DNA of 64,000 nt from Thermoplasmata archaeon (GTDB lineage: Archaea > Thermoplasmatota > Thermoplasmata > Lutacidiplasmatales > UBA184), in assembly GCA_035622275.1 (NCBI GenBank), contig DASPVQ010000007.1:80702-144701 (forward strand). Reading direction: 5' to 3'. Position numbers and translations under genes: made by a program. Below, one piece after another: positions 25,228-33,669 of the stretch (within the stretch, counting starts at the first letter, position 1; each line of letters begins with the position of its first letter). Under the pieces are notes generated by a model that ran no database searches, was not told the origin of the DNA, and saw nothing but the letters and a program-made list of their open reading frames with translations.

Positions 25228-26703
25228 CTAGCGCTGGCGCACGGGCGGGAACAGCAGGACGTCCTTGATCGACGCGACGCCGAGGAGCCCCATCACGACG
25301 CGGTCGACCCCGAGGCCGATGCCCGTCGCCGGCGGCATGCCGTAGCGCAGCGCTTCCACGAAGTCGGCGTCGTAGGCGTAGACGTCGGCCCCCCGGGCGC
25401 CCAGCTGCTCGCGGAAGCGGCGCTCCTGCTCGTCCGGATCGTTGAGCTCGGTGTAGGCGTTCCCGAGCTCGACGGTCCGGTAGAACATCTCGAAGCGCTC
25501 GACGCGCCCGGGCTTGGAGCGGTGCCGTTTCGCGAGGGGGGTCGTCGCGGCCGGATGATCCACGACGAAGGTGAGCGCCTCCAGGTGCGGCTCCACGTAG
25601 TGCTCGAACAGCTTCTCGAGGAACGTGCCCGCCGGCGAGTCGTCGGGCACGGTCGATCCGGCGGCGCGGGCGAGCGCGCGCAGCTCCTCCCGGCTCTTCC
25701 CGAGGAGGTCCGGGATGCCGCTGCGCCGCTCCAGCTCCTCGACGAAATCGACCGTCGCGAACGGCGGGCGGAAGTCCCGGGCCCCGCGCACCGCCTCGGG
25801 CGAGTCGGGCCGCAGCTCGGCGGCGCGGTCCGCGAGATGCTCGAAGAGGCGCTCGACGAGGCGACGCATGTCGTGGTAGTCGGCGTACGCCCAGTACGCC
25901 TCGAGCTCCGTGAACTCCGGGGCGTGCGTCGAGTCGAGGTCCTCGTTGCGGAAGGTCCGACCGAGCTCGTAGACGCGCTCGAGGCCCCCGACCAGCAGGC
26001 GCTTGAGCGGCAGCTCGAGGGCGATCCGCAGCTGGACCTCTCCGTCGAGGTAGTTCGAGCGGGTCACGAACGGGGCCGCGGCCGCGCCGCTCGCGACCGG
26101 CAGCAGGATCGGGGTTTCGACCTCGAGGAACCCGTGCGCGTCGAGGAAGCGACGCATCTCCCGGACGAGGAGCGTGCGCGAGCGGAATCGCTCGCGCGCC
26201 TCGGCCGAGGCAAGCAGGTCGACGTAGCGGCGGCGCAGCCGCTCTTCCACGTCCACCAGCCCGTGAAACTTCTCGGGCGGCGGCGCGATCGCCTTGGCGA
26301 GGAGCGTGAGCTGGCCCACCTCGAGCGATGGCTCCCGGCTCTTGGAGAGGGCCGGATGTCCCTCCGCGCCGACGATGTCGCCGGGATCGAGGTCGCGCAA
26401 CCACGCGCGGAACGCCTCCTCGCCCAGGGCATCGGCCCGCAGGATCAGCTGGATCGAACCGGCCCGGTCCTCCAGGTCCGCGAAGGCCGTCCGCCCGTGG
26501 AGCCGGGTCGCCTTCAGTCGGCCCGCGACCCGGCAGGAGGTCTCGGCGTCATGGTCGCCGGGCGCGAGCGCGGACGCCGCCGCCCGGACCCGGTCCGTCG
26601 TCTCCCGACCCACGAACGACCAGGGATACGGCTCGCGACCCGCGGCGCGCCAGCGCGCGATCTTCTCCCGGCGCTCGTGCTCGAGCGGCGTCTCGTCGGT
26701 CAC
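25228..26703 (-). CDS. lysS: Lysyl-tRNA synthetase, class II
   Basis: A 491-residue class II synthetase from the GTG at 26703. The N-terminal OB-fold anticodon-binding domain spans about residues 55-155 (VAGRLKATRLHGRTAFADLE). Motif 1 includes FLEVETPILLP, motif 2 is YELGRTFRNEDLDSTHAPEF and motif 3 is GIGLGVDRVVMGLL. Archaea are split between class I and class II LysRS, and this organism uses the bacterial/eukaryotic class II type at least here. It charges tRNA-Lys, one copy of which lies at the far end of this minus-strand run. Confidence 0.96.
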   Translation of the reverse strand: MTDETPLEHERREKIARWRAAGREPYPWSFVGRETTDRVRAAASALAPGDHDAETSCRVAGRLKATRLHGRTAFADLEDRAGSIQLILRADALGEEAFRAWLRDLDPGDIVGAEGHPALSKSREPSLEVGQLTLLAKAIAPPPEKFHGLVDVEERLRRRYVDLLASAEARERFRSRTLLVREMRRFLDAHGFLEVETPILLPVASGAAAAPFVTRSNYLDGEVQLRIALELPLKRLLVGGLERVYELGRTFRNEDLDSTHAPEFTELEAYWAYADYHDMRRLVERLFEHLADRAAELRPDSPEAVRGARDFRPPFATVDFVEELERRSGIPDLLGKSREELRALARAAGSTVPDDSPAGTFLEKLFEHYVEPHLEALTFVVDHPAATTPLAKRHRSKPGRVERFEMFYRTVELGNAYTELNDPDEQERRFREQLGARGADVYAYDADFVEALRYGMPPATGIGLGVDRVVMGLLGVASIKDVLLFPPVRQR

Positions 26704-26764
26704 GCGGCTCCTCCGGGCCGGCGTCCGGAGCGACCTCGAGGGAAAAGCCTGTCGTCGGCGCGTG

Positions 26765-27166
26765 CTAGCTCGGCAGGCCCTCGAGCGAAAGGCGCTCTAC
26801 GCCGCCGGGCCGGACGAGCGCGAGGTGCTCCGGGACCGCCGCGTCGCTGCCGGAGCCGCGCGCCGGCTCGTGCAGCAGCAGATAGGACCCGAGGAAGAAC
26901 TCGGCGGCGGCGTCGCCGCCCCCGATGCCGTAGCTGACGTAGTCGGAGAAGTAGACATGGATCGCGCCGCTGCGCCGCTGGCGAAGCGCCTCGAGGAACT
27001 TCGTCCATTCGCCCGGTCCCTTGCGCTCGAGCTCGTCGACGAGGTCCCGCAAGAGCGGCCGCTGGCTGAGCCCGGCGAGCCCGTCGTAGGCGAGATAGAT
27101 CGCCGGGTGCGGCTCGAGGGCCACGACGTCGAGTCGCAGGACGCCCTCCACGGGCTTGGTGCGCAT
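26765..27166 (-). CDS. Conserved-looking hypothetical protein, 133 aa
   Basis: Not recognised. An ATG start at 27166 is backed by a TATA-like CTTCTTAA about 28 nt upstream. The predicted fold is alpha/beta: strand-rich RLDVVALEPHPAIYLAYDG, a helix RPLLRDLVDELERKGPGEWT, KFLEALRQRRSGAIHVYFSD, and a glycine-rich YGIGGGDAAAEFFLGSYLLL. No metal or nucleotide motif is evident and there is no membrane segment. Codon use matches the neighbours, so it is very likely a real gene. It lies between LysRS and the thermosome on the same strand. Confidence 0.7.
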   Translation of the reverse strand: MRTKPVEGVLRLDVVALEPHPAIYLAYDGLAGLSQRPLLRDLVDELERKGPGEWTKFLEALRQRRSGAIHVYFSDYVSYGIGGGDAAAEFFLGSYLLLHEPARGSGSDAAVPEHLALVRPGGVERLSLEGLPS

Positions 27167-27190
27167 GCCGAGCGCCCTACGGGTCCCGCG

Positions 27191-27198
27191 TTAAGAAG
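27191..27198 (-). promoter_or_regulatory. TATA-like element of the 26765-27166 gene
   Basis: CTTCTTAA on the minus strand, centred about 28 nt before the ATG at 27166. It lies just past the hairpin that follows the thermosome gene. Confidence 0.4.
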
Positions 27199-27205
27199 AC
27201 TTCGC

Positions 27206-27229
27206 CACCGGCGGCGCACGCCGCCGGTG
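27206..27229 (-). terminator. Perfect 10-bp hairpin after the thermosome gene
   Basis: CACCGGCGGC and GCCGCCGGTG form a perfect 10-bp stem with a GCAC loop, 24 bp beyond the thermosome stop. On the minus strand it is followed by the TTCTTAA tract. It separates the thermosome from the next promoter and probably marks or stabilises the transcript end. Confidence 0.45.
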
Positions 27230-27252
27230 CCGGAAGGGGTTCGGCGAATTCC

Positions 27253-28878
27253 CTAGTGGTCGTGCGGGGCGCCGGCGCCCTTGTCCGAGGGGCTCGACTT
27301 CTTCGCGGCGATGATGTCGTCGATGCGCAGGACCATCGCGGCGACCTCCGCCGCGGAGGCGAGCGCCTGACGCTTCACCCGGAGCGGCTCGACCACGTGG
27401 AGCTTCCACATGTCGGCGGCCTTCCCGTCCGCGAGGTTGATCCCGATGTTCTTGTTCGCCTGCGGCCCGTCGTGGGCGCTCCGCAGTTCGATGAGGGTAT
27501 TGATCGAGTCGTAGCCGCCGTTCTCGCTGAGGGCCCAGGGGACCGCCTCGAGGGCCTGCGCGAACGCCTCGCCCGCCAGCTGCTCGCGGCCACCGACCGA
27601 TGGCGCCCACTTCCGGAGCTTGACCGCGAGGTCGATCTCCGTCGCGCCGCCGCCGGGGCAGATGACGCCGTCCTCGAGCACGCTCGCGACGACCTTGAGC
27701 GCGTCGTTGAGCGAGCGCTCGACCTCCTGCGTGACGTGCTCGGTGCCGCCGCGGATGAGGATCGAGACCGAGCGCGGGTTCGAGCAGCCGGTGACGAACG
27801 TCATGTCGTCCTCGCCGACCTTGCGCTCCTCGACCTTGGCCGCCGAGCCGAGGTCCGCCGGGGTGAGGTCCTTGAAGCCCGTGACGATCTTCGCGCCGGT
27901 CGCGCGAGAGAGCTTCTGGAGATCGGACTCCTTGACCTGCTTGACCGCGTAGATCCCGTCCTTGGCGAGGTAGTGGAGGACCACGTCGTCGATCCCCTTC
28001 TGGCAAACGACGACGTTGGCGCCGGACGCCTTGATCTGGTCGACCATCCGGCGGAACGTCTTGTCTTCCTCGTCGAGGAAGCTCTGGATCTGGCTGGGGT
28101 TCTTGATGTTGATCTTGCTCTCGATCTCGGTCTTCTTGATCTCGAGCGCGGAGTTGAGCAGCGCGATCTTCGCGGGCGCGATCTCCGCCGGCATCCGGGG
28201 GTGACCCCGCTCCTTGTCCAGGAGGATCCCGGCGATCAGCTCCGTGTCGGAGATGGTGCCGCCGTGGCGCTTCTGCACCTGGATCTGGTCCACGTCGGCG
28301 ATCGTGCGGCCGCCCCGCTGTTCCGCGATCTTGCGGACCGCCTCGACCGCGATCTTGGCGAGCGCGTCGCGCGAGCCGAAGACGCCCTTCGAGCCCATCG
28401 CGGTCGTCGCGCAGTCGACGAGCACCGACTGATCGTCGGGCTTGACCGGCGTACCGATCTCGGTCTCGAGGAGGCGCTGGGCCTCCTGGACCGCGAGCTG
28501 GAAACCGCGGACGATCACCGTCGGGTGGACGTTCTGGTCGAGGAGCGACTCCGAGCGCTTCAACAGCTCACCGGCGAGAACGACCGCGGTCGTCGTGCCG
28601 TCGCCGCACTGCTGGTCCTGGGTCTTGGCGACCTCCACGAGCATCTTGGCCGCCGGGTGCTCGACGTCGACCTCCTTCAGGATCGTGACGCCGTCGTTGG
28701 TGATCGTGATGTCACCCATCGAGTCGACGAGCATCTTGTCCATGCCGCGCGGTCCGAGGGTCGATCGTACGGCGTCGGCGACCGCCCTCGCCGCGGCGAT
28801 GTTGTTCGACGTGGCGCTGCGGCCGTGTTCGCGCTCGGTTCCTTCCTTCAGGACGAGAATGGGGGTGCCCTGGAGCAT
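27253..28878 (-). CDS. Thermosome subunit (group II chaperonin)
   Basis: A 541-residue subunit of the archaeal ATP-driven folding chamber, relative of eukaryotic CCT. Hallmarks include [23 protein letters not shown], the ATP-site [13 protein letters not shown], the apical-domain region [15 protein letters not shown] and the C-terminal [17 protein letters not shown]. The tail is short and ends Asp-His rather than in the usual Gly-Met repeats. The start ATG has a GGTGA ribosome site 6 nt upstream and a good TATA box. It is divergent from hsp20, giving a shared chaperone control region. Confidence 0.97.
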   Translation of the reverse strand: MLQGTPILVLKEGTEREHGRSATSNNIAAARAVADAVRSTLGPRGMDKMLVDSMGDITITNDGVTILKEVDVEHPAAKMLVEVAKTQDQQCGDGTTTAVVLAGELLKRSESLLDQNVHPTVIVRGFQLAVQEAQRLLETEIGTPVKPDDQSVLVDCATTAMGSKGVFGSRDALAKIAVEAVRKIAEQRGGRTIADVDQIQVQKRHGGTISDTELIAGILLDKERGHPRMPAEIAPAKIALLNSALEIKKTEIESKINIKNPSQIQSFLDEEDKTFRRMVDQIKASGANVVVCQKGIDDVVLHYLAKDGIYAVKQVKESDLQKLSRATGAKIVTGFKDLTPADLGSAAKVEERKVGEDDMTFVTGCSNPRSVSILIRGGTEHVTQEVERSLNDALKVVASVLEDGVICPGGGATEIDLAVKLRKWAPSVGGREQLAGEAFAQALEAVPWALSENGGYDSINTLIELRSAHDGPQANKNIGINLADGKAADMWKLHVVEPLRVKRQALASAAEVAAMVLRIDDIIAAKKSSPSDKGAGAPHDH

Positions 28879-28911
28879 TCTGGCTCACCGTCTTTGGCAA
28901 TTTTGTTCTTC

Positions 28912-28919
28912 TATATAAT
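28912..28919 (-). promoter_or_regulatory. Thermosome promoter
   Basis: TTATATAG on the minus strand, about 37 nt before the start at 28878, leaves a short leader with the GGTGA site. The element continues as TATAGAAG, an octamer also found upstream of hsp20 (29112-29119). Confidence 0.6.
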
Positions 28920-29111
28920 GATTCCCCGGCTCCCTGGCGCGGGGGCTCGCGCGAGGTTCGTGGCTCGCCGTGGCTGCGCGAGCGGGCGTCTGGCGCAGGA
29001 CCTCGCGGTGCGGGGCCACCGGGGGCGCTACTTCGTGGAACCGCCCGGAAGTTGCGCGCGCGCTTCGGGGCCGTTGGAACGGAACCCGGGATCGCGCTCG
29101 CGCGGTCGCCG

Positions 29112-29150
29112 TATAGAAGTTATTTTATAGTAACATAAACTAATCGTTAG
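29112..29150 (+). promoter_or_regulatory. hsp20 promoter with two inverted repeats
   Basis: AT-rich island. GTTATTTTATAGTAAC (29119-29134) has GTTA/TAAC arms around the probable TATA box TTTTATAG, and CTAATCGTTAG (29140-29150) is an 11-bp palindrome just downstream, near the expected transcription start. TATAGAAG (29112-29119) repeats the thermosome element. Repressor sites over box A and start site are the known design of archaeal heat-shock control (Phr), though this sequence is not the Pyrococcus site. Confidence 0.5.
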
Positions 29151-29170
29151 CGTAAACGCCGAGGTGGATC

Positions 29171-29647
29171 ATGACGAAGGAACTGCAAACGAAGGAGAGC
29201 AACCCCTGGGCCGATCTCGATCAGGTCGTGGACGATCTGGGCCGCCGATTCTACGAAACGTTCGGCATCGCCCCGTTCGGCGCCGTCCGTGTGAGCGACG
29301 CCGGTCCCCAGTACCTGCGTGCGGCCCGCACCGACGTGACCGACACGGGTGCGGCGTTCCGGATCGTGGCCGAGGTCCCGGGGATCCCGAAGGACCAGAT
29401 CGAGGTTCGCGTCCGCGGAGCGAACGTCGAGATCCGAGGCGAGAGCACGCAGGAGACGAAGGAGTCGAAGGCCGAGTACGTTCACCGGGAACGGACGTAC
29501 GCGGGCTACTACCGCAGCCTCGAACTTCCCGAGCCGGTCGTCGGCGGGGAAGCGAAGGCGACCGTGGAGAACGGGCTCCTGACGCTCGAGCTCCCGAAGC
29601 TCACCCCGACGCCGGTCGAGACCGACGTCAAGGTCCCCGTCCAGTAG
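29171..29647 (+). CDS. Small heat-shock protein Hsp20/alpha-crystallin
   Basis: A 158-residue holdase chaperone. The alpha-crystallin domain covers about residues 50-150: FRIVAEVPGIPKDQIEVRVR, then EYVHRERTYAGYYRSLELPE and the ENGLLTLELPK signature. The C-terminal tail TPVETDVKVPV carries a short hydrophobic anchor related to the IxI motif. A GAGGTG ribosome site precedes the ATG by 4 nt. The last 20 bp overlap the end of the convergent methyltransferase gene. Confidence 0.95.
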   Translation: MTKELQTKESNPWADLDQVVDDLGRRFYETFGIAPFGAVRVSDAGPQYLRAARTDVTDTGAAFRIVAEVPGIPKDQIEVRVRGANVEIRGESTQETKESKAEYVHRERTYAGYYRSLELPEPVVGGEAKATVENGLLTLELPKLTPTPVETDVKVPVQ

Positions 29648-30440
29648 GACGGTGGGCCGGGCCCCCGGGAACCCCCGGGGGCCCCGATTTATTCTCCGTC
29701 GTGCGCGCCGAAGTCTCGCGGTCGCCGGGCCCGACCGAGCTCACCGCGGGCCAGGAGACCGCGGGACCCGGGCCGACCCAGGCGATCGCCATGCCGTCAT
29801 AGCCCTTGACACCGACCATCGGGACGACCGTGGCGCGCAGCCGGGGATCGGCGCCGAGCGCCTCGAGGAACTGGCGCACGGCCGTGACGACGGCGTCCGT
29901 CTGTTTCGGTTCCGCGATGGCGCCCTCCCGAACCACGTTGTCGGCGACGAGCACGGTACCCGGGCGGGAGAGGGCGAGGGCCGCGCGCAGGTAGTCCGGG
30001 TACCCGGTCTTGTCCGCGTCGAGGAAGACGAGATCGAACGGCGGCGCTCCTTCCCGGGAGAGCTCGGCCAAGCTCTCGCGCGCGGGCCCCGGTCGGATCT
30101 CCACCCGCTCGGCCAGACCCGCGCGCGCGACGTTGGCCCGAGCGACCTCCGCATGGCGGCGATCTAGCTCGAGGCTGACGAGCCGGCCCTCCGGTGGCAG
30201 CGCGCGTGCCATCGCGATCGTCGAGTATCCGGCGAGCGTCCCGATCTCCAGGACGCGACGGGCCCCGCTCGCACGAACGAGGAGCTCCAGCAGGCGCGCC
30301 TGGATCGCGGAGACCTGGATCGGCGGAAGTCCGGCCTCGGCCGCAACCCGGTTCGTCGCCTCGAGGACCTCGTCCGGGCCGAGCAGCCGCGCCTCGATCC
30401 ATCGGTCCACCGCCGCCCAGCGTTCCGTCTCCGCGCCCAT
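29628..30440 (-). CDS. SAM-dependent O-methyltransferase (CCoAOMT/COMT type)
   Basis: A 270-residue class I methyltransferase. SAM motifs are RRVLEIGTLAGYSTIAMA, GRLVSLELDRRHAEVAR and PFDLVFLDADKTGYPDY, with the metal-binding Asp of FLDADK and the later DNVVREGAIAEP, as in catechol and caffeoyl-CoA O-methyltransferases. The family normally ends at GMAIAWV, near residue 222. The next 48 residues are low complexity and end inside the hsp20 gene, so they may be a readthrough-born tail. Substrate unknown. Confidence 0.88.
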   Translation of the reverse strand: MGAETERWAAVDRWIEARLLGPDEVLEATNRVAAEAGLPPIQVSAIQARLLELLVRASGARRVLEIGTLAGYSTIAMARALPPEGRLVSLELDRRHAEVARANVARAGLAERVEIRPGPARESLAELSREGAPPFDLVFLDADKTGYPDYLRAALALSRPGTVLVADNVVREGAIAEPKQTDAVVTAVRQFLEALGADPRLRATVVPMVGVKGYDGMAIAWVGPGPAVSWPAVSSVGPGDRETSARTTENKSGPPGVPGGPAHRPTGRGP

Positions 30441-30528
30441 CGACCCCCCAGCATGGTCCCGCCCCTAACGGTTCCCGGATGCGGGCCGAAGTCACTTAGC
30501 GCCGGTACCGCTGCCGCTCGCGAGCGCG

Positions 30529-31716
30529 ATGCCGATCAACGAGGTGCTCGTCGTCCAGGATCTCGCGATCGTCATGCTGGTCGCGCTCGGGATGACGCTT
30601 TTGTTCCGCGCGATCCACCAGCCGTTGCTGATCGGCTACATCGTCGCCGGCATGATCATCGGGCCGTACACCCCGCCGACCTCCCTCGTGTCGTACCCCG
30701 ACGTCCTCAACGCCCTCGCCGAGCTCGGGATCGTCTTCCTGCTCTTCGCGATCGGACTGGAGTACCCCCTCGCCCGGTTGCGCTCGATCGGTCGCAAGGC
30801 GCTCGTGATCGCCCTCGCGGAGTCGCTCGCGACGTTCGCGGCCGGCTTCGCCGTCGGCCGGGCATTCGGCTTCCCGCTGTACGACAGCCTGTTCCTCGCC
30901 CTCGCGATCTCGGTCACGAGCACGGTGATCCTCTCGAGCGTGCTGCAGGACCTCGGCGTGATCCTGGCGCCCGAGACGAGCCTGATCCTCGGCATCACGG
31001 TCATCGAGGACGTGATCACGGTCACGATCCTCGGGATCCTGCAGTCGACCGCGTCGACCGGCCACCTCTCCCTCGAGCTGATCGCCTTCTCGCTCGCCGC
31101 CGTCGTGATCTTCATCGCCGGGGTGCTGACGATCGGCTCGCGGACGATCCCGCCCCTGATCGACCGGGCCCAGCGCGCCCACGTCCACGAGATCTTTCTC
31201 CTCGCGATCCTCGGGGTCGCCTTCTCCCTCGCGATCATCTCGAGCCTGATCGGCATCTCGGTCGCGACCGGCGCGTTCCTCGCCGGCGTGCTGGTCGCCG
31301 AGTCGGGGAGCCAGGCGGCGGCGCACGAGGTGATGGCGCCGCTGAAGGAGATGTTCGGGGCGATCTTCTTCGTCTCGATGGGCGCCCTGATGAACATCAG
31401 CCTGCTGCCCCAGTACCTCGTCCCGATCGCGGGGTTCATCGCGGTCGCCTTCGGGGCCAAGCTGACGTCGACCTACCTCGCCGCCCGGCAGCAGCGCGTT
31501 CCGCCCGCGGACGCCCGACGCGCGGCGATCACGGTCTCGGCCTCCGGCGGCGAGCTGTCGATCGTGGTCGCGAAGGGTGGGACCGACGTCGGGGCGGTCG
31601 GCGCGTTCGTGCTGCCGTTCATCGGCGCGCTCACGATCGTCACCACCCTGGTCGCGCCGTACCTCGTCCGCTACGCCTGGCGGCGCCCGGCGGCGCCGGC
31701 CGCCCCGCCGCCCTAA
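30529..31716 (+). CDS. Kef-type cation/proton antiporter (CPA2)
   Basis: A 395-residue membrane protein with about 12 hydrophobic segments. It shows the CPA2 pattern: LLIGYIVAGMIIGPYTPP, the GIVFLLFAIGLEYPL helix, LALAISVTSTVILSSVL, then SIGVATGAFLAGVLVAES-like sequence near residue 250 (ISVATGAFLAGVLVAE). There is no RCK/TrkA domain at the C-terminus, so regulation would need a partner. It probably exchanges K+ or Na+ for protons. Its TAA shares bases with the TAG of the convergent aldolase gene. Confidence 0.9.
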   Translation: MPINEVLVVQDLAIVMLVALGMTLLFRAIHQPLLIGYIVAGMIIGPYTPPTSLVSYPDVLNALAELGIVFLLFAIGLEYPLARLRSIGRKALVIALAESLATFAAGFAVGRAFGFPLYDSLFLALAISVTSTVILSSVLQDLGVILAPETSLILGITVIEDVITVTILGILQSTASTGHLSLELIAFSLAAVVIFIAGVLTIGSRTIPPLIDRAQRAHVHEIFLLAILGVAFSLAIISSLIGISVATGAFLAGVLVAESGSQAAAHEVMAPLKEMFGAIFFVSMGALMNISLLPQYLVPIAGFIAVAFGAKLTSTYLAARQQRVPPADARRAAITVSASGGELSIVVAKGGTDVGAVGAFVLPFIGALTIVTTLVAPYLVRYAWRRPAAPAAPPP

Positions 31717-32660
31717 GTGGCGGACGCGGGATGTCGTCCCAGCACCGGTCGTCGCGCGAGGGCGGCGCGGACGGTCCCGAGCGTCGACTCGAGCTCGGGG
31801 CCCTCGAGCGGGTAGCGCGGCGCGCGCACCGCGGCGGTCCCCACGCCGAGCTCGGTCTCGACCAGCTTGATCGCCTGCACGAACTTCGGCCCGGTGTCGA
31901 GGCGCAGCAGCGGAAGGAACCAGTCGTAGAGCGTGCGCGCCTCGGCGGCCGGCCCGTGGGCGGCGCGCTCGAACAGCACGGCCGATTCGGTCGGCAGGGC
32001 GTTCGCGAGCCCGGCGACCCATCCGACCGCGCCGGCGCCGACGCCTTCGAGGAGGAGGTCGTCGAGCCCGACGGCGACATCGACCCGCTCGCCGAGGAGC
32101 TCGCGCAGCGCGGTGATGCGTCGGACGTCCCCGCTCGACTCCTTGACCGCGACGAGCGACGACGCCTCCTCGGCCAGGCGCAGCACGTCCTCCGGCGCGA
32201 GGTCGACGCCGTAGGCCGCGGGGTTGTTGTAGGCGATCGCGGGAAGGTCGGTGGCGCCGAGAACGGTGGCGAGGTGGGCCCGGGTCTCGCGCCGGTCGCC
32301 GTGGTAAACGTACGGCGGCAGGACGAGGAGCCCGCTCGCCCCCGCGTCGCGCGCCGCGCGCGCCCCCTCCACCGCCGCAGCGGTCCGGCTCGCGCCGACG
32401 GCCGCGACGACCGGGGCGCTCTCGGGGAGCTCCTTCGCCAGCGCGCGGACGAGCGCGACATGCTCCTCGGAGCCCAGGCTCGCACCCTCGCCGAGGGATC
32501 CGCCGACGATCACCCCCCGGCATCCGTGCTCGACCACCCAGCGGGCATGGACGACGTACCGATCGATCTCGATGCGGCCGTCCGGGCCGAAGGGAGTCGT
32601 GAGCGCCACCAGCACGCCCCGCGCGACGCCGGCGCCGCCGGCTCGGCCGCTCAAGGGCAC
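31713..32660 (-). CDS. DHDPS/NAL-family lyase, candidate pyrroline-4-hydroxy-2-carboxylate deaminase (HypD-like)
   Basis: A 315-residue Schiff-base TIM-barrel enzyme from the GTG at 32660. The Schiff-base lysine is K173 in LVAVKESSGD, the catalytic tyrosine is Y144 in AIAYNNPAAY, and the substrate loop is IVGGSLGEGASLG, where DapA has GTTGE. DapA itself is possible, but the gene directly follows a hydroxyproline epimerase. The deaminase of the hydroxyproline pathway belongs to this family, so context favours it. Its stop overlaps that of the antiporter. Confidence 0.78.
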   Translation of the reverse strand: MPLSGRAGGAGVARGVLVALTTPFGPDGRIEIDRYVVHARWVVEHGCRGVIVGGSLGEGASLGSEEHVALVRALAKELPESAPVVAAVGASRTAAAVEGARAARDAGASGLLVLPPYVYHGDRRETRAHLATVLGATDLPAIAYNNPAAYGVDLAPEDVLRLAEEASSLVAVKESSGDVRRITALRELLGERVDVAVGLDDLLLEGVGAGAVGWVAGLANALPTESAVLFERAAHGPAAEARTLYDWFLPLLRLDTGPKFVQAIKLVETELGVGTAAVRAPRYPLEGPELESTLGTVRAALARRPVLGRHPASAT

Positions 32661-32682
32661 CTAGTGGGTCCCGCGCCCGGGC

Positions 32683-33669
32683 TCATGGTGCGCGGCCCTC
32701 GCGGAAGGGATCGTCCGGGTCGAAGCGGAGCTCGGCCTCGGCCGTCACGAACGCCCGGCCCGTGATCGCCGGGATGATCCCGGCCCCGTGTCGGCGGGCC
32801 CGTCCCTCGAAGACCGTGCCGAGGATCCCCTCCTGGCGCCACGGGGCGCCCTCGTCGAGGACCCCGTCGGCGACCAGGCAGGCGAGCCGCGCGCTCGTGC
32901 CGGTCCCGCAGGGGGAGCGATCGTAGGCGTCGCCCGGGCACAGCACGAAGTTGCGCGCGTCGTTCTCGGGCCGCTGCGGCGGGCCACAGAGCTCGATGTG
33001 CTCGATCGCCGCCCCCGCGTCGCCGGTGACCCCGGCCGCGCCGAGGGCCTGGCGGACCGCGAGGCAGTAGTGCGTCAGCGCGCCGGCCTCTTCGGGCCGC
33101 AGCGGTCGCGGCGCCGCGCCGGTGAGGAAGAACCAGTTGCCGCCCCAGGCCACGTCGCCCGTCACCCTCCCAAAATCGGGCACATCGACCGAGACCGCGC
33201 GCTGCGTGCGGTAGCTCTCGACGTTCCAGAACGTGACGCGGCCGTCCGTGAGCCGCTCGGCCCCGACCACGCCGACCGGTGTCTCGATCGACAGCCGCCC
33301 CGGGCCCAGGCGGCCCAGGTGCGCCAGCGTCTCCACGAGCCCGATCGTGCCGTGGCCGCACATCCCGAGGTAGCCGACGTCGTTGAAGAAGATGGTCGCC
33401 GCGGCGGGACCGGGCGCGCTCGGCGGGGCGAGGAGGGCCCCGACCATCGTGGCGGAGCCGCGGGGCTCGGCCAGCACCGCGCGCCGGAATCCGTCGTGAT
33501 CGCGCCGAAAGCGCTCGAGCCGTTCGGCGAGGGGCCCGGTCCCGAGCTCGGGTCCGCCGTCGACGACCACGCGGGTCGGCTCGCCCTCGGTGTGGGAGTC
33601 GACGACCCGGACCCGGCCGACGGCCAAGCCGGGGGCCGCCGGGCCGGGTCTCGAGCGCGGGTCGGTCAT
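32683..33669 (-). CDS. 4-hydroxyproline 2-epimerase / proline racemase family
   Basis: Start placed at the ATG at 33669, which shares ATGA with the peptidase stop (328 residues). Both catalytic cysteines are present: C104 in GYLGMCGHGTIG and C254 in DRSPCGTGTSA, so it is a racemase/epimerase and not the Cys/Thr dehydratase subtype. The N-terminal VVDSHTEGEPTRVV is the family start. Epimerases of this type convert trans-4-hydroxy-L-proline to the cis-D form. Proline racemase activity cannot be excluded. The coupled peptidase upstream and lyase downstream support hydroxyproline breakdown. Confidence 0.88.
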   Translation of the reverse strand: MTDPRSRPGPAAPGLAVGRVRVVDSHTEGEPTRVVVDGGPELGTGPLAERLERFRRDHDGFRRAVLAEPRGSATMVGALLAPPSAPGPAAATIFFNDVGYLGMCGHGTIGLVETLAHLGRLGPGRLSIETPVGVVGAERLTDGRVTFWNVESYRTQRAVSVDVPDFGRVTGDVAWGGNWFFLTGAAPRPLRPEEAGALTHYCLAVRQALGAAGVTGDAGAAIEHIELCGPPQRPENDARNFVLCPGDAYDRSPCGTGTSARLACLVADGVLDEGAPWRQEGILGTVFEGRARRHGAGIIPAITGRAFVTAEAELRFDPDDPFREGRAP

